64,000 nucleotides of DNA from DIGJ01 sp041739345 (GTDB lineage: Bacteria; Bacillota; Clostridia; Lachnospirales; Lachnospiraceae). Shown here piece by piece: positions 1-6,513 of the stretch (position 1 is the stretch's first letter; the number at the start of each line of letters is the position of its first letter). The stretch is taken from assembly GCA_041739345.1 (NCBI GenBank), contig JBGSNZ010000009.1, positions 1-64,000 of the forward strand. Direction: 5' to 3'. The notes below the pieces were generated by a model. It did not search any database. It saw only the letters and a program-made list of their open reading frames with translations, and was not told where the DNA came from. Made by a program: the position numbers and the translations under genes.

Positions 1-59
1 AGAATATCGTTTAAATCCATATGAGGACTTAAATTCAATGTTTGTTGGTTATTAATCAT
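1..59 (-). CDS. 5' end of a gene cut by the window edge; possibly an IS1182-family transposase
   Basis: An ATG on the minus strand at 57-59 opens a frame that stays open to the window edge. It encodes MINNQQTLNLSPHMDLNDI. A GGTGG ribosome-binding-site-like stretch lies about 8 bases upstream. The short leader peptide resembles, from memory, the N-termini of IS1182-type transposases, which often begin with a similar Leu-Asn-rich segment before a PKD-like motif. With only 19 residues visible the identity is weak, and it could be an unrelated gene. A TATAAT hexamer and an inverted repeat (CTTATCT/AGATAAG) lie just upstream at about 73-103. Confidence 0.4.
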   Translation of the reverse strand, partial: MINNQQTLNLSPHMDLNDI

Positions 60-102
60 AAAAAACACCACCTTATCTAATAACTTAATTATATCAGATA
101 AG

Positions 103-343
103 ATGGTTCTTTGTACGATTAAAGTTACTTTTTCAGCAGCCCTATATGGAACGTAAACTCTATCAAAAATCGGCTCCCAAGAGCCAATTTTTCGATTGCT
201 TAGAGGTTACGTAGAATGCTTATGCGACTGATATAAAATCCCACCATGGGAGCCGTGTAAATTGTAGAAAGACTAAAACGCTCAGCCTGTCATAGCGTCA
301 CTCACCAACAAAGACTCGCGTCCGTCTCTCGTTAAACCAGCAT
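103..343 (+). repeat. Structured repeat element, copy 1 (shortened 5' arm)
   Basis: This is one of three related elements in the window (others at 43604-43878 and 44030-44342). It keeps the central stem (ACGTAA-A-CTCTA against TAGAG-G-TTACGT, with an A/G mismatch shared by all copies) and an apical hairpin ending in GGCTC/GAGCC. The 13-base box GAATGCTTATGCG is at 214-226, and the 3' end CGCGTCCGT...CGTTAAACCAG is at 318-340. The 5' outer arm appears deleted relative to the other copies. The 3' end stops about 14 bases from the stop codon of the convergent ridA gene. It is either a small non-autonomous mobile element or a structured RNA; no coding potential is seen. Confidence 0.65.
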
Positions 344-354
344 TTATAAACTTG

Positions 355-738
355 TTATTTTACAACTGCAATTGCTTCAATTTCAACTAAACCACCCTTA
401 GGTAGTTTTGCAACTTGCACACAAGAACGAGCAGGAGCTTCTCCTGTGAAATACTTTGCATAGATACCATTTACAACTACAAAGTCGTTCATGTCAGCTA
501 AAAATACGGTTGTTTTTGCAACATCTGCAAAGCTAGCTCCGCCTGCTTCTAATACCGCTCCTAAGTTTTTAAGCGCCATTTCTGTCTGAGCTTCGATTCC
601 GCCTTCTGGGAAATCACCAGTTGCTGGATCTAATCCTAACTGTCCGGAAGTAAAAATCATATCTCCTACCTTTGATGCATGTACATATGGTCCTACTGCT
701 GCAGGTGCATTTTTTGCACTGATTACTTCTTTTTTCAT
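355..738 (-). CDS. ridA: RidA/YjgF-family enamine/imine deaminase
   Basis: 127 residues, the usual length of the family. RidA proteins hydrolyse reactive enamines/imines released by PLP enzymes in the cytosol. The C-terminal part carries the family signature region (ARSCVQVAKLPKGGLVEIEA), with the conserved Arg and Glu. The start is set at the ATG at 738. A GGAGGA site lies 6 bases upstream, and the in-frame ATG 15 bases further up overlaps that site. It is the last gene of the leftward accessory operon, 139 bases after the MOSC gene. A link to the PLP-dependent YgeX lyase of the same locus, which produces an aminoacrylate-type intermediate, is a plausible inference. Confidence 0.88.
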   Translation of the reverse strand: MKKEVISAKNAPAAVGPYVHASKVGDMIFTSGQLGLDPATGDFPEGGIEAQTEMALKNLGAVLEAGGASFADVAKTTVFLADMNDFVVVNGIYAKYFTGEAPARSCVQVAKLPKGGLVEIEAIAVVK

Positions 739-877
739 TTTAAAATCCTCCATAATATAATATTTATTTCAAGAAAGGAATATCCTTTCATGATTAACAA
801 ATCAAGTTTCTTATTAATTGTTTCATATTAGTTATTTCTTGTTGTTTCTCAATTTTTGTTCTTTAATTTCTCATTTT

Positions 878-1309
878 TTACTTCAACATGATCAACTCGT
901 CACCTTCTTTGATGACTCCACCATGAAGTACTTTGGCAAATACGCCTTCTTTTGGCATAATACATTCACCCATTTTCTTGTAAATTTCACAGTGAGAATG
1001 GCACTCTTTACCTATCTGTGTCATCTCTAGTAAAACATCATTGCAGGAAAACTGCGTACCCACTGGTAAATGCTTAAAATCAAAACCTTCTACTACTAAA
1101 TTCTCTCCAAATGCACCATCTATAACTCCAGCGCCTTTTTCGTTGAATTCTTTAATTTTATCATAGGATAATAGACTTATCTGTCGATGCCAATCGCCTG
1201 CATGAGCATCGTTTTCAATTCCGAAATTCTCTATAAATTTCGCTTCATGAATATTCGTTTTTTGTATACCTCGTTTTTCACTGATGCAGATAGCAATTAC
1301 TTTTCCCAT
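878..1309 (-). CDS. MOSC-domain protein
   Basis: 143 residues making up essentially a single MOSC domain, the fold found at the C-terminus of Moco sulfurases and in YiiM/YuaD-type proteins. Visible family features are the HAGDWHRQISLLS segment and the GAFGENLVVEG motif. A conserved Cys follows in QIGKECHSHC. Such small MOSC proteins bind the molybdenum cofactor or handle its sulfur ligand. The gene starts 6 bases after moaA and is followed by ridA, so it belongs to the Moco/molybdenum hydroxylase operon. The precise reaction is unknown. Confidence 0.88.
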   Translation of the reverse strand: MGKVIAICISEKRGIQKTNIHEAKFIENFGIENDAHAGDWHRQISLLSYDKIKEFNEKGAGVIDGAFGENLVVEGFDFKHLPVGTQFSCNDVLLEMTQIGKECHSHCEIYKKMGECIMPKEGVFAKVLHGGVIKEGDELIMLK

Positions 1310-1315
1310 ATTTTA

Positions 1316-2302
1316 TCAGCCTCCTATTTGAGCCATATTTTTTGTTTCTTTCTCGTCACATACTTGTGATTCCAGATCATTAAACTCATGTTTCTTTGGT
1401 TTTAAAAAGATAGCTGTTTGTATCATTTCCGTCAGTTGCTCTTGCGTCGTTCCACGTTCAATTAATTCTTTTATATTTAAAACATTTTTATATTGCAAGC
1501 AAAGTTTCAAATTACCATCAGCCGTAATTCGGATGCGATTACAGTCGTCACAAAATTCATGGCTTACTGCACTGATAAAACCTATTTTTCCTTGAAAACC
1601 ATCTATTTCATAATAAGAAGCTGGTCCATTGCCGATTTTTTCGTTATAAGGCTTCATTGGTCCATACACAGTTTCCAGGTTTTTCATAATTTCTTCCTGA
1701 TAAACTGGGCGAAACCCCTTTCCGTTACCAATTGGCATCATTTCAATGAAACGAACACTCACAGGGTAGTCCTTTGCAAGTTCTGCCAGTTTCGCAACTT
1801 CTTTTTGATTCCATTCTTTCATAATCAAGGAATTTATCTTAATGGATTTAAATCCCATGGTACAGGCTTTCTTTATTGCAAAGAGCACTTTATCAAGATC
1901 ACCAAGTCTTGTGATTTCGCGAAACTTATCTCTATCTAAAGTATCCAAACTGATATTGATACGGTCAAGTCCAGCCTCTTTTAATTCATCGAGATAGTCT
2001 CCTAGCAAAATTCCATTGGTCGTTAATGTAACTTCCTCTATATTGGGAAGTTTCTTTATTTCACGTACCAAATCAGTAAATCCCTTTCGAACAAGTGGCT
2101 CCCCACCGGTAAGCTTTATTTTTCGAATTCCTAACTTACTTACACAGCGGCATACCATTTCAATTTCCTCAAAAGTCAAGATATCTTTATGCCCAATGGG
2201 ATGAATTCCTTCTGCTGGCATACAATACTGGCATCGCAAATTACAACGATCCGTTACCGATATTCTTAAATAATCAATCTCTCTTCCAAATTGGTCCTTC
2301 AT
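1316..2302 (-). CDS. moaA: GTP 3',8-cyclase MoaA
   Basis: 328 residues. The radical SAM motif CNLRCQYC near residues 20-28 is the first 4Fe-4S site. CDDCNRIRITADGNLKLC in the C-terminal half carries the Cys residues of the second cluster. The enzyme converts GTP to 3',8-cyclo-GTP, the first step of molybdopterin synthesis. The C-terminal GG that activates MoaA is visible at the very end (AQIGG). The ATG at 2302 is preferred over an upstream in-frame GTG because GGGGTG lies just upstream of it. It lies 27 bases after the XdhC-like gene and 6 bases before the MOSC gene. Confidence 0.95.
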   Translation of the reverse strand: MKDQFGREIDYLRISVTDRCNLRCQYCMPAEGIHPIGHKDILTFEEIEMVCRCVSKLGIRKIKLTGGEPLVRKGFTDLVREIKKLPNIEEVTLTTNGILLGDYLDELKEAGLDRINISLDTLDRDKFREITRLGDLDKVLFAIKKACTMGFKSIKINSLIMKEWNQKEVAKLAELAKDYPVSVRFIEMMPIGNGKGFRPVYQEEIMKNLETVYGPMKPYNEKIGNGPASYYEIDGFQGKIGFISAVSHEFCDDCNRIRITADGNLKLCLQYKNVLNIKELIERGTTQEQLTEMIQTAIFLKPKKHEFNDLESQVCDEKETKNMAQIGG

Positions 2303-2329
2303 GATAAACACCCCATCTTTAGTTTCATG

Positions 2330-3385
2330 CTAGTTAAATGGTTCTAATATAACTTCAATTTCGCCACCACATACCATTCCATCCTCTTCTGCTTCTCGTC
2401 CGGTCATATCTACATTGCAAACCTTCGGTTTATTCTCATTCATCAGAAGAATACTCTTTCTTTGAATATCAGCTTCGGCACAACCGCCTCCTATTGTTCC
2501 AATTGTAGTACCGTCCTGGAAAAATACCATTTTTGTACCGACTCCTCGTGGAGCGGAACCCCTTCGTGAAATAATGGTTGCTAATACCTTTCCTATATTT
2601 ACCTTTTCTTCGTCCAATATTCCCTTTAACAACTCTTTCGTAAAGGCATTGGTCTGCGATTCTCCATTTTTGACAGAAATAATTTCTGCCATAATGGATA
2701 TTGCAATTTCTTCCGGTGTCTCTGCGTGAATTTTAAGTCCTATTGGAGTAAATATCTTTGCCATAGATTGTTTTAATAAAGATTCACCATCACCTTTATA
2801 ATCTGGATACGCTGAAAGTGTTTCTTCGACCACTTCTAATACTTTTTTTACTCGAACCTTACTTCCAATCATTCCAATGTATGCATTTTGCTTTGGTACA
2901 ATCTTTTCCAGACATACCATATCAAATCGGTGTCCTCTGGTAACAATGACAAAGTATGTATCCTTGTCGCCATCCACAGTATCCAAACCTTTTGCGAAAT
3001 CCTCACAAATGACTTCGTCGGCACCTGCTCTTCTTGCATTATTTGCAAAAGAAGGTCTGTCTTCGAGCACGGTAACATGAAATCCTATCATTTTTCCCAT
3101 GGTTATAATCGGCATGGAAACATGTCCACCGCCACAGATAACTAGTTTTTTTTCTGCACCTAATAACTCACAAAAGAAGGTGCTTCCCTCAAGTTCTAAT
3201 TTTTGATTCTTTTCTATCTTAACAAGTTTAGTTGAATAAGCACTTAGTGCATCACTGGAGGAAAAAATAATATTTTCTCCAGATAAAAGTAGTTTTTCAC
3301 CAAGCATTGAACCTTCAATTCCCGTCACTAAAATATTTTTAGCATTTGGATTTAAGTCGCGGATTGCCTCATACAGTTTTCTCAT
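2330..3385 (-). CDS. XdhC-like molybdenum hydroxylase maturation factor with unusual domain order
   Basis: 351 residues. XdhC/CoxI proteins bind Moco, promote its sulfuration and insert it into xanthine dehydrogenase-type enzymes. Here a Rossmann-like domain with KLVICGGGHVSM occupies about residues 78-230. The classical XdhC/CoxI motif block (RRGSAPRGVGTKM, GTIGGGCAEA, GMVCGG) comes after it, at about 265-351. In the usual family layout the CoxI block is N-terminal and the Rossmann domain C-terminal. The first ~75 residues may be a degenerate copy of the CoxI block. It lies 10 bases after moaC in the Moco operon. The maturation role is strongly supported by motifs and context. Confidence 0.85.
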   Translation of the reverse strand: MRKLYEAIRDLNPNAKNILVTGIEGSMLGEKLLLSGENIIFSSSDALSAYSTKLVKIEKNQKLELEGSTFFCELLGAEKKLVICGGGHVSMPIITMGKMIGFHVTVLEDRPSFANNARRAGADEVICEDFAKGLDTVDGDKDTYFVIVTRGHRFDMVCLEKIVPKQNAYIGMIGSKVRVKKVLEVVEETLSAYPDYKGDGESLLKQSMAKIFTPIGLKIHAETPEEIAISIMAEIISVKNGESQTNAFTKELLKGILDEEKVNIGKVLATIISRRGSAPRGVGTKMVFFQDGTTIGTIGGGCAEADIQRKSILLMNENKPKVCNVDMTGREAEEDGMVCGGEIEVILEPFN

Positions 3386-3395
3386 ATATCACGCA

Positions 3396-3872
3396 CTAGC
3401 TCCTTTCAAATAAACCGCTTTTCCCACCATCTTTTTTCATTAAATGGATTTCACTAATTTCCATAGAACGATCCATTGCTTTACACATATCATAAATGGT
3501 CAAAAGTGTTGTTGTAGCTGCGGTCAAAGCTTCCATCTCTACACCGGTCTGGCCCGTTACTTTTGTTGTTGCTATCGCTTTGATTTTCAAAAGTTTTTCA
3601 TCTAATTCAAAATCAATAGTGCATTTTGTCAGCATCAATGGATGGCACATCGGAATCAATTCCCACGTTCTTTTTGCTGCCATGATTCCGGCAACTCTCG
3701 CTACCCCTAATACATCTCCTTTTTTTGCTGTTCCATTATTAACCGCATCAAAGGTTTCCTGATTCATTGTGATGTTTCCACATGCAACTGCAATACGCTG
3801 TGTAATCTTCTTTTCGGTAACATCTACCATTATGGCATTTCCAGCTGCATCAAAATGTGTTAATTCATTCAT
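3396..3872 (-). CDS. moaC: Cyclic pyranopterin monophosphate synthase MoaC
   Basis: 158 residues, the normal MoaC length. It converts 3',8-cyclo-GTP made by MoaA to cyclic pyranopterin monophosphate. Typical segments are visible: TQRIAVACGNITM, ELIPMCHPLMLTKC (active-site Cys-His), TGQTGVEMEALTA and the C-terminal MKKDGGKSG. It starts 15 bases after the MoeA-like gene with a GGAGGA site, and the XdhC-like gene follows 10 bases later. No moaB, moaD, moaE or mobA is seen in the window, so the rest of the pathway must be elsewhere. Confidence 0.96.
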   Translation of the reverse strand: MNELTHFDAAGNAIMVDVTEKKITQRIAVACGNITMNQETFDAVNNGTAKKGDVLGVARVAGIMAAKRTWELIPMCHPLMLTKCTIDFELDEKLLKIKAIATTKVTGQTGVEMEALTAATTTLLTIYDMCKAMDRSMEISEIHLMKKDGGKSGLFERS

Positions 3873-3887
3873 AATTCAAACTTCCTC

Positions 3888-4919
3888 CTATTGTCCAGCA
3901 GCACCAAACCCACAATTTGGAAAAGTACATATATCACAGGATAGACAGAGTCCGCCATGACCTAAGTATGCCAAATCTTTTTTCGTAACAGGTACATCTG
4001 CCATAAGTTTTGGTAATACTAAATCAAAAATTGTTCTCTTCGCATACATTACGCAACCTGGCAATCCAACCACTGGGATATTACCATTATAATAGGATAC
4101 GAGCATCATAGCTCCTGGAAGTACCGGAGCACCATATGATACAATATCAGCTCCTGTCGCACGAATTGCCCCAGGGGTCATATCGTCTGGATCTACGCTC
4201 ATACCTCCAGTGCATACTACCATATCAGCACCTTGCGCAATAAAGTCTAAAATTGCATTTTTGATGTTTTCCAGTTCATCATTTACAATCGTCTGGCCTA
4301 AGATTTCAGTCGGAAATTCACCCAGCTTTTCTATGATAACTGGTCCAAAGGTATCCTTGATTCTGCCTAAAAAGACTTCATTTCCAGTCGTTACAATTCC
4401 TACTTTCTTCTTATGAAACTCTTTGACACAAAGAAGTGGTACACCATCTGTCACCTTTGCTGCATTGTCTAACTTTTCTTCTTCAATTACCAGGGGAATT
4501 ACTCGCATCCCTGCAAGCTTGTCTCCTTTTTTCACCACTTGATTATTGTGTCTGGTTGCAATCATAATTTCTTCGAGCATATTAACTTTATTTAGTTTAT
4601 CTACATCAATCAAAAACAATCCATCTTTTGCTGCAAATGCCTCGATTTTTCCTTCTTTTATTTCCGTAGAAGGATAAATTGATTCATTTTCACATAGGGC
4701 ATAAAGTCTTACGGCAGCTTCATTTTCATGAAGAATGCCCTCTGTCTTTTCCCAAATATATAAGTGATCTTTCCCAACGGAAAGCAGAACCGGAATATCT
4801 TCTTCCATAACAATATGACCTTTACGAAATACCGGTCCTTTCTTTTCGCCTTTGATAATCTGCGTTATATCATGGCATAATATATGCCCTACTGCATCTG
4901 TAGTATTAATCAGTTTCAT
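3888..4919 (-). CDS. MoeA/CinA-like molybdopterin-binding protein with Cys-rich C-terminal tail
   Basis: 343 residues. It has a MoCF/MoaB-type molybdopterin-binding domain at about 165-300 (VGIVTTGNEVF, VVCTGGMSVDPDDMTPGAI, PVVGLPGCVMYAKRT). The N-terminal part resembles a shortened MoeA. The last ~20 residues contain four Cys (CLSCDICTFPNC), a tail seen in clostridial molybdenum hydroxylase-linked proteins. Probable role: molybdate insertion or Moco handover to the hydroxylase; the Cys tail may bind a metal or a sulfur/selenium species (inference). It is the first Moco gene of the operon, after the hydantoinase gene. Confidence 0.85.
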   Translation of the reverse strand: MKLINTTDAVGHILCHDITQIIKGEKKGPVFRKGHIVMEEDIPVLLSVGKDHLYIWEKTEGILHENEAAVRLYALCENESIYPSTEIKEGKIEAFAAKDGLFLIDVDKLNKVNMLEEIMIATRHNNQVVKKGDKLAGMRVIPLVIEEEKLDNAAKVTDGVPLLCVKEFHKKKVGIVTTGNEVFLGRIKDTFGPVIIEKLGEFPTEILGQTIVNDELENIKNAILDFIAQGADMVVCTGGMSVDPDDMTPGAIRATGADIVSYGAPVLPGAMMLVSYYNGNIPVVGLPGCVMYAKRTIFDLVLPKLMADVPVTKKDLAYLGHGGLCLSCDICTFPNCGFGAAGQ

Positions 4920-5026
4920 ATTATCCCTCTTTTGCGTATGTTATTTGAAAACAATTCGTCTTCTATTTCTATTTTAATCGCCAAGTTAAGATTTAGCAAC
5001 GTAATTCGAACTAAAAATGCAATTAT

Positions 5027-6415
5027 TTATTTCTGTTCGTATAGTTCGATGCATTTTCCTCGGGTAATGTAATTTCCTTGCTTTTCTTTCGAAATCTTTC
5101 CATTATCTACTACTTCCTGTCCACGCAGATATACTTTCTCAATTTTGCAGCTTGCTTCAATACCTTCATAAGGGGTATAGTCCACCTTTTGTTCCTGCGT
5201 CTTTGCAGAAATTAGCGTCGTCTGGTTTGGATCCAATACAACAATATCTGCATCACTACCCTCTGCGATGACACCTTTTCTTGGATATAGTCCGAACATT
5301 CTGGCTGCATTTTCAGAGAGCTGTTTGCACATCTGCTCTTTGGTGATACGGTTCTTTGCAACACCATAACTATATAGTAGTAATCCACGATGTTCCACAC
5401 CTGGTCCGCCATTTGGAATCTTATAGTATTCGTCGGTTCCAAAGTAATCTTTTTGCCCTTTGAAATGAAAACTACAATGGTCTGTTCCGATAAAATCGAT
5501 ATCGTCATTTGCAAGAGCTTTCCATAAACAATCCATATCCTCTTGCTTACGAAGTGGTGGTGACATAACATACTTTGCACTCTCAAAGCCAGGCAGACTG
5601 TATTTACTGTCATCCATTAATAAATACTGTGGACAAGTTTCCATATAGACCTCTTGACCTGCTTTTCTTGCTTCCATAATCAAGTCATAACCTTTTTTTG
5701 TACTTAAATGTACAATATAAAGTGGAGCCTCTGCCATTTTACCAATCATCATATAACGATAAATTGCTTCTGCTTCCACGATATCTGGTCTTGTTGAAGG
5801 AACGAACTTGATTGAGCCATTACCAGCTGCTTTATTTTCTGCAATTCGGGCATTTACAATATCACCATTTTCACAATGCATACCGATGATACCACCTTGT
5901 TTTTTGACTTCTTTTAAAATATCATAAATCTGGGCGTCCGTTACTCTTAGGTTATCGTAAGCCATATAGAGTTTATAGGAGGTAACCCCATTTTCTCTCA
6001 TATAATCCAATTCGCTGCGAACATCCTCGTTCCACTCCGTTATTGCCATATGAAATCCATAATCACAGGAAGAGACGTCATCTGCCATATGGTGCCAGTT
6101 AGCAAGCGCTTCTTTTAGAGTTTCTCCCTTGTTTTGCGTTGCAAAATCTAAAATACAAGTTGTTCCACCAACGATTGCTGCTCTTGTTCCAGATGTAAAA
6201 TCATCTGCGGTATGAAATGCACCAGCATCCAAATCAAAGTGTGTGTGAGTATCTATAAATCCGGGGAACAACAGTTTACCAGTAACATCTACTACATTTG
6301 CACCGGCTATCTCCAGATTTTTTCCTACTTTTACAATCTTTTCTCCTTCAACAGCTACATCTAAAATTTCACTTTTTTCGGAACCAACTACGGTTCCACC
6401 TTTTAAAACTACCAT
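5027..6415 (-). CDS. hydA: Dihydropyrimidinase/D-hydantoinase-family amidohydrolase (YgeZ-like)
   Basis: 462 residues, close to E. coli YgeZ/HyuA (461). It is a cyclic-amide hydrolase of the amidohydrolase superfamily. Visible metal-site motifs are GFIDTHTHFD near residue 55, the carboxylated Lys in TSYKLYMAYDN, MHCENGD, VHLSTKKG and GTDHCSF. It opens hydantoin or dihydropyrimidine-type rings; its true substrate in this ygeWXY/ygfK/ssnA context is not known. A hairpin at 6457-6483 separates it from ygfK. An AAGGTGA site supports this start. Confidence 0.92.
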   Translation of the reverse strand: MVVLKGGTVVGSEKSEILDVAVEGEKIVKVGKNLEIAGANVVDVTGKLLFPGFIDTHTHFDLDAGAFHTADDFTSGTRAAIVGGTTCILDFATQNKGETLKEALANWHHMADDVSSCDYGFHMAITEWNEDVRSELDYMRENGVTSYKLYMAYDNLRVTDAQIYDILKEVKKQGGIIGMHCENGDIVNARIAENKAAGNGSIKFVPSTRPDIVEAEAIYRYMMIGKMAEAPLYIVHLSTKKGYDLIMEARKAGQEVYMETCPQYLLMDDSKYSLPGFESAKYVMSPPLRKQEDMDCLWKALANDDIDFIGTDHCSFHFKGQKDYFGTDEYYKIPNGGPGVEHRGLLLYSYGVAKNRITKEQMCKQLSENAARMFGLYPRKGVIAEGSDADIVVLDPNQTTLISAKTQEQKVDYTPYEGIEASCKIEKVYLRGQEVVDNGKISKEKQGNYITRGKCIELYEQK

Positions 6416-6456
6416 AACTGCGTCACCTTCTCATTCCTTTCTTTTTATGCAACTTA

Positions 6457-6483
6457 GCGAAGCGAATATATCATCCGCTTCGC
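6457..6483 (-). other. Intercistronic hairpin between ygfK and hydA
   Basis: GCGAAGCG and CGCTTCGC form a perfect 8-bp stem with an 11-base loop in the 98-base gap after ygfK. No U-run follows on the minus strand, so it is more likely an mRNA-stability or processing element than a strong terminator. Confidence 0.5.
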
Positions 6484-6513
6484 CATTTGTTTCTTTATTA
6501 TATGATTACACTA

